Below, in pieces: positions 43,099 through 51,208 of a stretch of 64,000 nucleotides of DNA; within the stretch, counting starts at the first letter, position 1; every line of letters starts with the position of its first letter. Both the position numbers and the translations under genes were made by a program. Origin of the DNA: Mycolicibacterium tusciae. GTDB lineage: Bacteria; Actinomycetota; Actinomycetes; Mycobacteriales; Mycobacteriaceae. The notes below the pieces were generated by a model. It was given only the letters and a program-made list of their open reading frames with translations, was not told where the DNA came from and did no database searches. Location: NCBI RefSeq assembly GCF_002086795.1, contig NZ_MVIM01000018.1, positions 1 to 64,000 of the forward strand. Reading direction: 5' to 3'.

Positions 43099-43112
43099 TA
43101 GAACAGGTTCTA
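43099..43112. promoter_or_regulatory. KstR-type operator C
   Basis: TAGAACAGGTTCTA is an exact KstR consensus match with perfectly complementary outer arms. It ends 55 bases before the ATG of the first SnoaL-like gene; a TACGCG at about 43123 is a weak -10 candidate, so it may cover the -35 of a promoter with a short leader. Confidence 0.8.
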
Positions 43113-43167
43113 GTCCCTGCGCTACGCGCGTGGGCCCATCATTTCGCGAGCCAAGGGAGTCACCGCG

Positions 43168-43671
43168 ATGAGCAAATGGTCACGTGAAGAACTCGAAGAA
43201 GCCTGGCGCCGCTACCAGGAATCCGTCGTCGACGTCGGAAAGACTTGGGACTGGTCCAGTTACGCCGACCATTTCACCGAGGATGCCCGCTACGTCGAGC
43301 ATGCGCTGGGCAACATGGAGGGCCGCGAGAACATCCGCGAGTGGATCGTCTCGACGATGAACACCTTCCCCGGCAGCGAGATGCCGACATATCCGGTCGA
43401 GTGGTATTCGATCGACGTCGACAAGGGCTGGGTCATCTTCAAGAACATCAACACCATGCGGGATCCGGGCGACGGCAGCGTCCACGGCGCAGGCGTCATC
43501 ACCGTGCTGGAGTACGCCGGTGATGACAAGTGGAGCTACGAAGAAGACGCCTACAACCCGATGAACTTCATGTTGATGATCCAGCAGTACATCCAGCGCA
43601 GCCACGAACTCGGCACGATTTCCGACGACGCCAAGGCATTCGCCAAGAACATGAACTGGGAACTGACCTGA
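43168..43671 (+). CDS. NTF2/SnoaL-like family protein, tandem copy 1
   Basis: A 167-residue protein with a NTF2-like fold: MSKWSREELEEAWRRYQESV helix, YADHFTEDARYVEH, the GRENIREWIVSTMNTFPGSE helix and the VEWYSIDVDKGWVIFKNINTM strand. Asp/His residues in the cone could serve as acid-base catalysts as in ketosteroid isomerase or scytalone-dehydratase-like enzymes. AAGGGAG precedes the ATG. An exact KstR-type operator lies upstream. Together with copy 2 (16 bp downstream) it may be a heteromeric enzyme; its reaction in sterol catabolism is unknown. Confidence 0.85.
   Translation: MSKWSREELEEAWRRYQESVVDVGKTWDWSSYADHFTEDARYVEHALGNMEGRENIREWIVSTMNTFPGSEMPTYPVEWYSIDVDKGWVIFKNINTMRDPGDGSVHGAGVITVLEYAGDDKWSYEEDAYNPMNFMLMIQQYIQRSHELGTISDDAKAFAKNMNWELT
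43588..43655 (+). repeat. Direct repeat copy 1 (68 bp, identical)
   Basis: This segment near the 3' end of SnoaL-like copy 1 is base-for-base identical to 44108-44175 in copy 2, while the flanks differ. It encodes YIQRSHELGTISDDAKAF followed by AKNM. The identity at synonymous positions points to recent gene conversion or duplication of this end. Confidence 0.9.
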
Positions 43672-43687
43672 CGTTTAGGAGAGACAC

Positions 43688-44191
43688 ATGAGTCGGTGGT
43701 CACGCGAGGAGATCGAGGAAACCTTCCAGCGTCACCAGGACCTGGTCGTCGAGATCGGCAAGTCGTGGGAGTGGGCGCGCTACGGCGAACTGTTCACCGA
43801 GGATGCGACCTACGTCGAACATCTCTACGGCAAGATGGCGGGACGCGACAAGATCAGCGAGTGGATCGCGTCGACGATGGACACCTTCCCCGGTAGCGAG
43901 ATGCCCTTCTACCCGGTCACGTGGTACTCGATCGACGTGGAGAAGGGTTGGGTCTTCAGCGAAATCATGAACCGGATGAAGGATCCCGGGGACGGCACCA
44001 TCTACGAGGCTCCGTGCATCACGATCTTGCGGTACGGCGGCAACGGAATGTGGCACAACGAAGAGGACGCCTACAACCCGACGAACTTTCTCCCGATGGT
44101 CCAGGGCTACATCCAGCGCAGCCACGAACTCGGCACGATTTCCGACGACGCCAAGGCATTCGCCAAGAACATGAATTGGCAACTGGCCTAA
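43688..44191 (+). CDS. NTF2/SnoaL-like family protein, tandem copy 2
   Basis: A 167-residue paralog of the preceding gene, with the same length and layout: MSRWSREEIEETFQRHQDLV, LFTEDATYVEHLYG, DKISEWIASTMDTFPGSE, TWYSIDVEKGWVFSEIMNRM. The N-terminal two thirds have diverged clearly but the last third is nearly identical, including a 68-bp identical segment. AGGAGA precedes the ATG. Both copies retain the Asp/Glu/His pattern of the cavity. The convergent monooxygenase gene overlaps its stop by four bases. It is probably co-transcribed with copy 1 from KstR-type operator C. Confidence 0.85.
   Translation: MSRWSREEIEETFQRHQDLVVEIGKSWEWARYGELFTEDATYVEHLYGKMAGRDKISEWIASTMDTFPGSEMPFYPVTWYSIDVEKGWVFSEIMNRMKDPGDGTIYEAPCITILRYGGNGMWHNEEDAYNPTNFLPMVQGYIQRSHELGTISDDAKAFAKNMNWQLA
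44108..44175 (+). repeat. Direct repeat copy 2 (68 bp, identical)
   Basis: Second copy of the 68-bp segment at 43588-43655. The first differences are at 43587/44107 and 43656/44176. It lies at the same place in the paralogous gene. Confidence 0.9.
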
Positions 44192-46113
44192 CGGATCACG
44201 AAGTCCTTCGGATTCGGCTCCCGCGTCCAGGTCCAGTAGTCGACGAGGCGCCACGGGCTCAGTGTGTGGATTTCGCCGAAGCTGTTCTTGAAGAACGAAT
44301 GCTTGATGGTCGGCTGTGACCACACCATCTTGGCCATCTCGGCCTGGCTACGCTCATGCCAGTCCGTCGTCTTCTCGACCGTCGGCTCGATCGTGGCGTG
44401 TCCGCCTTCGATGAGCAACTCCAGACACTCGCTGATATAACGCATTTGGCACTCGGAGTGGAAGATCAGGCTGCCGCCGCTTGCCAGCCAGGTGCCGGGA
44501 CCGTTCATGCAGAAGAAGTTCGGATAGTCCGGAATCGTGATCCCCAGATATGCCGCCGGCCGCTCCCCCCAACGCTCGCTGAGGATCTCGCCGTCCCGAC
44601 CGCGAATCGTCATGGGCCACAACATCTTGGTGTGCTCGAAGCCGGTGGCGTACACGATGACATCGGCCGGATATCGGGTGCCGTCCTCGGTGACGACCGC
44701 GTCGGCTTCGATGTGGTCGATACCCGTGCGCACCAACTCGACGTTGTCTCGGGTCAGCGTTTTCAACCAGCTGCCGTTGTCCTGCAGGGTGCGCTTGCCG
44801 GTCGCCGGATAATCGGGCACGACCTTGGCCGCCAGATCGGCGTCGTCGCCGACCTGACTGGTGATCCACTCGGTGAACATGATCCGCGTGATCTCGTTGA
44901 TCTCACTGACGGCTTTGTCCTGGTCGGGGTAGTCCGGGTCGACGCGCGCCGCGTCCAGTCCCTTGTCGCACCCCGGCCAGAAGATCAGGAAGCGGTACCA
45001 CCGGCCGTAGAACGGCAGGTGGCGAAGTGCCCACTGAACACCGGGCCCCACCTTCTCGTGGTAGTTCGGATTCGGGAACATCCATTGCGCGGTGCGCTGA
45101 AACACGTTGAGACGGTGGACGTTCGGAGCGATGGTCGGGGCGATCTGGAATCCACTGGCGCCCGCGCCGATCATCGCGACGTTCTTGCCGCGCAGATCGA
45201 CCGAGTGGTCCCATTCGCTGGAGTGGAACGCCGGTCCGGCGAAATCCTGCTGGCCGTCGATGTGCGGCGTGTGCGGCCGATCGAGCTGTCCGACCGCGCT
45301 GATCACCGCGCGGGCGGTGAGCTCCTTCGTCTCACCGTGGCGGTCGCGCGCGCGGACCGTCCACGTCGCGTCGGCGTCGTTCCACGAAGCCTCCGTCACC
45401 TCGGTTTCCCAGAGGACATGCGGCTCGATGTCGTACTTCTCCATCACACCCTGGAAGTACGACTGCAGCTCCGGCTGCTCGGCGAAGAAGTGTGTCCAGT
45501 GATCGGTCGGCTCGAAGCTGTAGCAATAGAAATGATTTCCGACGTCGACCCGCGCACCGGGGTAGGTGTTCGCGTACCACGTCCCGCCGACGCCCGCGTT
45601 CTTCTCGACGATCGTGAACGGAATCCCGGCTTCCTTGAGCCGGATCCCCGCCAGCAGTCCGGATTCACCGCAGCCGATCACCACGACGGGGAAATCTTCG
45701 CGGGCGGATTCGGTCACCTCGCCCGTCGCCCTGGCGTCGCGGCCGTCGAGCTCCATTTCCTCGAGCACCATCGGTACGTACTCGGCGGGCACCGGCTCGC
45801 ACACCAGCCACTGCATCATCTCGTGCAGCAACTCGGCGCTGACGGGTTCGGGTTCCGGGCAGCCCCGGTCGCGGTAGTCCGCGATGACCTCGAGGGCGAT
45901 CTTGCGGACCGCGGCCTTGTCCTCTTCGGACATGTAGCCCTGGACTTCGTTGAGGAACAGGCCTGCCGGCTTCAAATCACCGCGGATCAGCGACGGGTCG
46001 CCGGACATGTGCACCAGCGACAGCGTCAGGGTCGGGATGCTGACGTCCAGCAACGCTTCGGCTATTTCGTCGTCCGTCGCCGTAAAGGGTTGTCCGGCAT
46101 GTGGGTTACGCAC
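44188..46113 (-). CDS. Flavin-containing Baeyer-Villiger-type monooxygenase
   Basis: A 641-residue FAD/NADPH enzyme with two Rossmann motifs (VIGCGESG near 148 and MIGAGASG near 314) and the Baeyer-Villiger fingerprint FxGxxxHxxxW seen as FAGPAFHSSEW, ending in D rather than P. It has an N-terminal extension of about 140 residues found in the larger BVMOs such as cyclopentadecanone monooxygenases. It starts at GTG 46113 (no ribosome site), 30 bases from KstR-type operator D shared with CYP124. By fold it inserts oxygen next to a ketone; a steroid or side-chain ketone substrate is inference from regulation. Confidence 0.9.
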   Translation of the reverse strand: MRNPHAGQPFTATDDEIAEALLDVSIPTLTLSLVHMSGDPSLIRGDLKPAGLFLNEVQGYMSEEDKAAVRKIALEVIADYRDRGCPEPEPVSAELLHEMMQWLVCEPVPAEYVPMVLEEMELDGRDARATGEVTESAREDFPVVVIGCGESGLLAGIRLKEAGIPFTIVEKNAGVGGTWYANTYPGARVDVGNHFYCYSFEPTDHWTHFFAEQPELQSYFQGVMEKYDIEPHVLWETEVTEASWNDADATWTVRARDRHGETKELTARAVISAVGQLDRPHTPHIDGQQDFAGPAFHSSEWDHSVDLRGKNVAMIGAGASGFQIAPTIAPNVHRLNVFQRTAQWMFPNPNYHEKVGPGVQWALRHLPFYGRWYRFLIFWPGCDKGLDAARVDPDYPDQDKAVSEINEITRIMFTEWITSQVGDDADLAAKVVPDYPATGKRTLQDNGSWLKTLTRDNVELVRTGIDHIEADAVVTEDGTRYPADVIVYATGFEHTKMLWPMTIRGRDGEILSERWGERPAAYLGITIPDYPNFFCMNGPGTWLASGGSLIFHSECQMRYISECLELLIEGGHATIEPTVEKTTDWHERSQAEMAKMVWSQPTIKHSFFKNSFGEIHTLSPWRLVDYWTWTREPNPKDFVIR

Positions 46114-46143
46114 CCACGAGTGCTATCACGCCAAAACGGCAAT

Positions 46144-46157
46144 TGGAACATGTTTCA
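46144..46157. promoter_or_regulatory. KstR-type operator D (divergent promoter)
   Basis: TGGAACATGTTTCA is an exact match to TNNAACNNGTTNNA. It is 30 bases from the BVMO start and 42 bases from the CYP124 start, so one operator can serve both. A TACTCT at 46188-46193, seven bases before the CYP124 GTG, suggests a leaderless message. Confidence 0.78.
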
Positions 46158-46199
46158 GAAATACGTGACGACGGCTCGACCTGAACCTACTCTCGACGA

Positions 46200-47483
46200 G
46201 TGGGCATTGCGACGCGCGTGAACGGTACCGCTCCCCCGGACGTGCCGATGTCGGACATCGACCTCGGCGATTGGAAGTTCTGGGTCCTCGACGACGATAT
46301 GCGCGACGGGGCGTTCGCCACGCTGCGACGCGAGGCGCCGGTCTCCTTTCACATGCCCCTGGAAACCCCAGGCGTGGTAGCCGGGCCCGGGCATTGGGCG
46401 GTGACCCGGTTCGACGATGTCCACTTCGCCAGCCGTCACCCGCAGATTTTCAGTTCCAGTCCCGGTATCACCATCAACGACGCCAACCCCGAGGTGTCGG
46501 AGTTCTTCGGCTCGATGATCGCGATGGACGACCCGAAGCACCTGCGGCTGCGCAACATCGTCAGCAGGGCGTTCACCCCTCGCGTCGTCGCTCGCACCGA
46601 AACCTCGGTCCGGGAGCGGGCACGCCGCCTGGTCGAGAAGATGATCGCCGAGCACCCCGACGGCTCGGGCGAGGTCGTGACGGAGCTGGCGGGGCCGCTG
46701 CCGCTGCAGGTCATCTGCGACATGATGGGCCTCCCCGAGGACGACCACGATCAGATCTTCCACTGGACGAACGTGATTCTCGGATTCGGCGACAAGGACA
46801 TCGCCACGGACTACGAGGAGTTCGTCAAGGTCGCGATGGACATCGGCGCATATGCGACCGCGCACGCCGAGGATCGCAGAGCGAATCCGCACGAGGACCT
46901 GACGACCGCACTGGTGCATGCCGAGGTCGACGGTGAGCGGTTGACGTCGGCCGAAATCGCGTCGTTCTTCATTCTGCTGGTGGTCGCGGGCAATGAGACC
47001 ACCCGCAACGCGATCAGCCACGGCGTACTCGCGCTGACCCGGTATCCCGAGGAACGCGCGCGGTGGTGGGCGGACTACGAGGCGCTGGCGCCGACGGCCG
47101 TCGAGGAGATCGTGCGGTGGGCGTCGCCGGTCATCTACATGCGGCGCACGTTGACCGAGGACTGCGAGCTGAGCGGCACCAAGATGTCGGCGGGCGACAA
47201 GGTGTCCCTCTGGTACTGCTCGGCCAACCGCGACGAGGACAAGTTCGCCGATCCGTGGACGTTCGACCTGGGCCGCAACCCCAACCCGCACGCCGGCTTC
47301 GGCGGGGGCGGTGCGCACTTCTGCCTGGGCGCCAACCTCGCGCGCCGCGAGATCAGCGTCGTCTTCGAGGAGCTGCACCGCCAGATTCCCGACATCGCCG
47401 CGACAGAGGAACCTCGGCGACTGTTGTCGCCGTTCATCCACGGAATCAAGCGGCTGCCGGTGTCCTGGACACCACCGAGATGA
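46200..47483 (+). CDS. cyp124: Cytochrome P450 CYP124 (methyl-branched lipid omega-hydroxylase)
   Basis: The 427-residue protein is very similar to CYP124A1 (Rv2266) as I recall it, from GIATRVNGT at the start through LVVAGNETTRNAISHGVLAL (I-helix) and EEIVRWASPV to the heme loop FGGGGAHFCLG (Cys375) and FIHGIK. CYP124A1 hydroxylates methyl-branched fatty acids and sterol and terpenoid side chains at the omega end. I use the GTG at 46200 because it matches the homolog's N-terminus. It is divergent from a Baeyer-Villiger-type gene over KstR-type operator D. The end overlaps the convergent flavin monooxygenase gene by 38 bases. Confidence 0.93.
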   Translation: MGIATRVNGTAPPDVPMSDIDLGDWKFWVLDDDMRDGAFATLRREAPVSFHMPLETPGVVAGPGHWAVTRFDDVHFASRHPQIFSSSPGITINDANPEVSEFFGSMIAMDDPKHLRLRNIVSRAFTPRVVARTETSVRERARRLVEKMIAEHPDGSGEVVTELAGPLPLQVICDMMGLPEDDHDQIFHWTNVILGFGDKDIATDYEEFVKVAMDIGAYATAHAEDRRANPHEDLTTALVHAEVDGERLTSAEIASFFILLVVAGNETTRNAISHGVLALTRYPEERARWWADYEALAPTAVEEIVRWASPVIYMRRTLTEDCELSGTKMSAGDKVSLWYCSANRDEDKFADPWTFDLGRNPNPHAGFGGGGAHFCLGANLARREISVVFEELHRQIPDIAATEEPRRLLSPFIHGIKRLPVSWTPPR

Positions 47484-48771
47484 GCTCCTGACGACTGGGC
47501 CCTTCGGGTGGAGTCGGCCGCCATCCGCGCGAGTAGATCTCGCGAGCACGTGGCTCGACCAGCAGGAGGCTGTCGGGCAAGCCATCCATGGTGATGTACG
47601 GCGCGACGGCCTCGGTGAGGCGCGGGTCGGCCTCGGCTGCCGCAACGATCAGATCTGACGGCAACCGGCGTCCGAGGTCGATGTCACCACCCGACCACCG
47701 ACGGACCCGGTCACTGTCGACGACCTGGTGGTCGGCGAACCACGGCTTGATGTTGGCGGTGCACCAGGCATCAAATTCCGTTGTCACGCTGACGATGTCG
47801 TCGTTGTTGCCAGTCAGCATCCTCACCAGCTGACTGGCCTGCATGAAGGCCAACGCGATGCCGCGGCCAGCCAACGGCGTCGTGGTGCACACGGAATCTC
47901 CGACAGAGATCAGTCCGGGAAGGGCTGGACGACCGGAGTCGTCGAGCTGACCGCGGTAGTGGTTGTACAACCGCCCGCCGGCCAGAACTCCCATGATCGG
48001 CAGCGAGCGGTCGGCGTCGATCCAGTCGGCCAGCACCGGGATCGCGCCCACCGCGGCCTCGAACACCCCGTCATGCCGGAGACGGTGCAGACGACGATCC
48101 GCGCCGTCGTGGATGAGCGTGACCGTGAACGTGTCGTTGTCGTGCAAGAACGTCACCGCCGCGTACTCGGGAAAGTTCAGAGACAAACCGATCACTGAAT
48201 TCGTCGGGCCAGGACGCGCACCCGGTCGCAACCGATACTGCCGACTGACGTAGGCGGCCCCGCAGTCTGAACCCTCACCGCGGCTGCGCGCCGCGCCGGC
48301 GATGCGGCCCGCACGACCCGAGGCGTCGATGATCAGATCGACGTCCAGCACGTCGGCTCCGATCCTGACTCCGGCGGCGCGTCCTCGCTGAACCACCACC
48401 TCGGTCACATGTCCCTCAACAACGCGTATCCGGGGGTCGCTGGTGGCACGGCGCCATAGTTCGCGCTCGAACACCATTCGGCGGCAGTGCAGCGCGGCAG
48501 CTCGACTGTTGGGACCCGATGTCATCACTACCGAGGCTCCTGCCGAGAGCAGACCGGCCAGCACGTCGGGCATTTCGGCGTCCAATGCGTCGACCACCTG
48601 CCCGCGAAAGCTGTGGGCATGCTGAAACTGCATCACTCCCCTACGGCGCCACTCGGCGTGGGCCGGCGGCCCGGGTTCGCGATCAACCACGACGACCTCG
48701 CGTCCCCGGCGAGCCAGCGCGATCGCGGTGAACAGCCCGGTGGGGCCTGCGCCGACGATGACGGCTTTCAT
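47446..48771 (-). CDS. FAD-dependent monooxygenase/oxidoreductase
   Basis: A 441-residue flavoprotein: GAGPTGLFTAIALARRGREVVVVDRE at the start (dinucleotide-binding), a ASGRAGRI segment in the middle, and GDSVCTTTPLAGRGIALAFMQA near residue 300, the second FAD motif of aromatic-hydroxylase-type (PHBH-like) proteins. It probably hydroxylates or oxidises a small molecule; there is no signal peptide. It is divergent from a TetR gene with an inverted repeat between them, which most likely controls it. It overlaps the convergent CYP124 end by 38 bases. Confidence 0.87.
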   Translation of the reverse strand: MKAVIVGAGPTGLFTAIALARRGREVVVVDREPGPPAHAEWRRRGVMQFQHAHSFRGQVVDALDAEMPDVLAGLLSAGASVVMTSGPNSRAAALHCRRMVFERELWRRATSDPRIRVVEGHVTEVVVQRGRAAGVRIGADVLDVDLIIDASGRAGRIAGAARSRGEGSDCGAAYVSRQYRLRPGARPGPTNSVIGLSLNFPEYAAVTFLHDNDTFTVTLIHDGADRRLHRLRHDGVFEAAVGAIPVLADWIDADRSLPIMGVLAGGRLYNHYRGQLDDSGRPALPGLISVGDSVCTTTPLAGRGIALAFMQASQLVRMLTGNNDDIVSVTTEFDAWCTANIKPWFADHQVVDSDRVRRWSGGDIDLGRRLPSDLIVAAAEADPRLTEAVAPYITMDGLPDSLLLVEPRAREIYSRGWRPTPPEGPSRQELISVVSRTPAAA

Positions 48772-48785
48772 GAATACTCCAATTG

Positions 48786-48824
48786 AGGTAACATACGATG
48801 TAATGAATACGCACAGGGTTACCT
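48786..48824. promoter_or_regulatory. Nested inverted repeats, probable TetR operator
   Basis: AGGTAAC (48786-48792) and GTTACCT (48818-48824) are perfect inverted arms separated by 25 bases. Inside, TAACAT-ACG-ATGTAA (48789-48803) is a second dyad with one mismatched pair. The region spans the gap between the flavin monooxygenase and TetR starts (56 bp). Confidence 0.6.
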
Positions 48825-48827
48825 AGA

Positions 48828-49481
48828 ATGTCGTCGGGTGTCAAGCGCGACTATCGATCGGACTTGCGCGCGGCGCAGGCGCTCGAAACGCGCCGGGTCA
48901 TCGTCACCACGGCTTCTGAGCTCTTCGCGGCGCGGGGTTACGGGGCGACGACCGTCGACGCCGTCGCGGAAGCCGCGGGGGTCAGCCGCAAGACGGTGTT
49001 CACTGCAGTCGGCGGCAAGCTCGATCTCCTCAAGACCGCGCTGGACTGGGCGGTGACCGGCGACGACCGGCAGCTGGCGCTGGCGGATCGCAACGACCTT
49101 CGCGAACTGCTCGAGCAGTCAGATCCGGAGAAGCTGATCACCGGATGGGTCCATGTTCTGGTGGATATCGACATCCGCGTGGGCCCCCTGATGCGCGCGC
49201 TCGAGATCGCCGCGAACGGGGACACCGAAGCGCAGGACTTGCTGGACGAGTCGCAGCGGCGGCGTCTAGCAGGTGCACGCACGATCGTGCGACGGCTGGC
49301 CGCCCTCGGCGCGCTCAAACCCGATCTCAACCATAACCAGGGTGTCGACATCGCCTGGCTGGCCTCGGACCCGATGCTGCATGACCGGCTGGTGCGCACG
49401 CGAGGGTGGTCGCGGGGCCGTTTCGAGCAATGGCTGGCCGAATTTCTTTTGGAGCAGCTGATCGGTGAGTCAGTCGACTAA
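48828..49481 (+). CDS. TetR/AcrR family transcriptional regulator
   Basis: A 217-residue regulator. Its DNA-binding domain spans about residues 15-62 (ETRRVIVTTASELFAARGYGATTVDAVAEAAGVSRK, then TVFTAVGGK). The C-terminal domain is helical (WVHVLVDIDIRVGPLMRALEIAA, RRLAGARTIVRRLAA). It is divergent from the FAD monooxygenase gene, 56 bp apart, and its end overlaps the convergent HAD hydrolase by four bases. It is not the KstR gene: KstR-type sites are absent at its promoter. Confidence 0.88.
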   Translation: MSSGVKRDYRSDLRAAQALETRRVIVTTASELFAARGYGATTVDAVAEAAGVSRKTVFTAVGGKLDLLKTALDWAVTGDDRQLALADRNDLRELLEQSDPEKLITGWVHVLVDIDIRVGPLMRALEIAANGDTEAQDLLDESQRRRLAGARTIVRRLAALGALKPDLNHNQGVDIAWLASDPMLHDRLVRTRGWSRGRFEQWLAEFLLEQLIGESVD

Positions 49482-50179
49482 CGGGCTCCGACCAGGTTGG
49501 CGAGCGCCGCGATCGGCGTGTCGTCGAGGTGCTGGCAGAGATCGATCGCGTCCTCGAACACCTGGTGGGCCCCGGCCTCCTCGAGTTCGCACTTGGACAC
49601 TCCGCCGCTGAGCAGAGCAATGGCGAGCACGCCGGCGCGTTTGCAGGCCTCGACGTCCCACACCGCATCACCGACGAACACGGCGTGCGCAGCCTTCACT
49701 CCGGCACGCTCGAGGGCGACGTTGATGATGTCGGGCTTCGGCTTGGCGGTGTCCACATCGGCCGACGATGTCATCGCCGACACCAGGTGATCGCACTCCA
49801 GCACGTCGCGCAGGATGGCGAGCTCGTCATCGGGCGCCGACGTGGCCAGTACAACCTGCACCCCTAGCTGATGAACGGCTTCGAGAAGCCCCCGCGCACC
49901 CGGCAACGGCCGCAGCAGCGAGGCGCTCTCCTTGTAGTACCGGGAATGCAGGTCCTTCGCGCGCTCCTGGACATCGTCGTCGGCGTCGCCGGTGAGCATC
50001 GAAACGAGGGTGGTGCCGTCCATGCCGATCGAGCGGTGAATCCGCCACGCGTCCACCGGAATTCCGACGTCGGCGAAGGCGCGGGACCATGCGTCGACGT
50101 GGTGGTAGTTCGAGTCGACGAGGGTGCCGTCGATGTCGAACAGCACCGCCGCCGCGGGCTCCCTCTTGCTCGGTGTCAC
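49478..50179 (-). CDS. HAD-superfamily hydrolase (subfamily IA)
   Basis: A 233-residue haloacid-dehalogenase-like phosphatase: motif I LFDIDGTLVDSN with Asp15 and Asp17, motif II LATSAP near residue 115, Lys in AKPKPD, motif IV VGDAVWDVEA. The CAP domain after motif I is the small helical type of phosphoglycolate-phosphatase-like enzymes. It starts at a GTG that overlaps the preceding coiled-coil gene stop by four bases, so they are in one operon. Substrate unknown. Confidence 0.9.
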   Translation of the reverse strand: MTPSKREPAAAVLFDIDGTLVDSNYHHVDAWSRAFADVGIPVDAWRIHRSIGMDGTTLVSMLTGDADDDVQERAKDLHSRYYKESASLLRPLPGARGLLEAVHQLGVQVVLATSAPDDELAILRDVLECDHLVSAMTSSADVDTAKPKPDIINVALERAGVKAAHAVFVGDAVWDVEACKRAGVLAIALLSGGVSKCELEEAGAHQVFEDAIDLCQHLDDTPIAALANLVGAR

Positions 50180-50613
50180 GAACGCAGATTCTCCTGCGTT
50201 GCGGGACGCTGCTGCGACGTCGTGGGCATGTCGGCGCGCACTTCGTCTGCCTTGCCGGGGGCGGTTTCGGCAGTGCTGCCCTTCGGATCCAGCTGGTCCA
50301 CCCGCTCACGGTGCGCATCGAGTTCCTCGCGGGTGGTGTCGACCTCTTCGCGGTGGCTACGCGCGTTGTTCTGCAGGCGAGCGGCCTCGGCCGCCTTCGC
50401 CTCCGCCTCTGCCTGCGCGGCCTTCGCTTTCGCCTCGGTCTCGGCGGCCACGGCTTCGCGCTTCTCGAGATGCTCTGTGCGCTGCCCGATTTCGCCCCGT
50501 AGCCGTTCGGCTTCGGCACGCCGGCGTGAGTTGCGAACGGTCCACGCGACAAACGCGATGACGACTATCGCCGCGACAGCGACAACGATCCAGATGACGG
50601 CGTTGCTATCCAT
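50176..50613 (-). CDS. Membrane-anchored coiled-coil protein
   Basis: A 145-residue protein with one N-terminal membrane helix (about residues 5-25) and a long Glu/Ala/Lys-rich coiled coil (about 30-110; EKREAVAAETEAKAKAAQ is representative), then a polar tail. It is a cytoplasmic-facing or envelope-facing scaffold of a type common in actinobacteria; the topology cannot be settled from sequence. It is co-transcribed with the HAD gene. No function assigned. Confidence 0.78.
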   Translation of the reverse strand: MDSNAVIWIVVAVAAIVVIAFVAWTVRNSRRRAEAERLRGEIGQRTEHLEKREAVAAETEAKAKAAQAEAEAKAAEAARLQNNARSHREEVDTTREELDAHRERVDQLDPKGSTAETAPGKADEVRADMPTTSQQRPATQENLRS

Positions 50614-50732
50614 GTCGGCTCCTTCGAATTGCCCCGGGTCACGACGATTGACGAACCCGCTAATTCTGCGGATGCCCGTCCGTCGATACGTCTAAACCGC
50701 AGCGGGACGAAGGAACCGGATGCCGGCCGGGT

Positions 50733-51134
50733 TTACTGGACGATCAAGGTGCCCTTCATGGAAGGGTGGTACACGCAGTAGAACGCGTATTCTCCCGGCT
50801 CGGTCGGCGCGGTGAGTGTGCCCTGTTCTCCGGCGTCGACGTGCACGTCGAACTCGCCTTCGGTCTCAGACGTCACGGAGTGCTCGGCCGAGTCGTCGTT
50901 CTTGAGCGTGATCGTCGCGCCCGGTGCGACGGTGATCGGATCGCCGAAGCTCATGTTCGCCATCGTGATCGTCGGGCCCGACGCTGCGGCGGTACTGCTG
51001 GTGGATTCTGGGCTTGCGGTCGCGGTCGCGGTGCCGCTATCGCCCTCTGAGGTGGTGTAGCTGGATTCGCTGCCGCACGCGGCGATCGCGGCGGCCAGGC
51101 AGATGGTCGCGCACACCAGCAAGATTTTCTTCAT
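50733..51134 (-). CDS. Cupredoxin-domain lipoprotein
   Basis: A 133-residue lipoprotein: signal and lipobox AIAAC (Cys20), a Ser/Thr/Ala linker to about residue 55, then a cupredoxin domain. Type 1 copper ligands are visible as His85 (AEHSV), Cys120, His123 and Met126 (YCVYHPSMKG). It should be a blue-copper electron carrier or copper binder in the envelope. No partner oxidase is next to it. It stands alone on the minus strand, with 119 bp on the downstream side. Confidence 0.9.
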   Translation of the reverse strand: MKKILLVCATICLAAAIAACGSESSYTTSEGDSGTATATASPESTSSTAAASGPTITMANMSFGDPITVAPGATITLKNDDSAEHSVTSETEGEFDVHVDAGEQGTLTAPTEPGEYAFYCVYHPSMKGTLIVQ

Positions 51135-51208
51135 CGCGTCTCCTGAAGTCGAACACGATTATCGACCGGTTGCGGTCCAGCCAGGGCGCTTTTGGCAACC
51201 GCGCCGGA

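Noticed and set aside
44356..46221. A 621-codon plus-strand frame opposite the BVMO gene.
   Set aside because: Opposite frame of a well-supported flavoprotein; composition is low-information (Arg, Asp, His, Val) and it has no domain.
48828..49481. The possibility that this TetR gene is KstR itself.
   Set aside because: The sequence does not match KstR as I recall it, and no KstR-type operator lies in its promoter; the neighbouring FAD monooxygenase is a better target.
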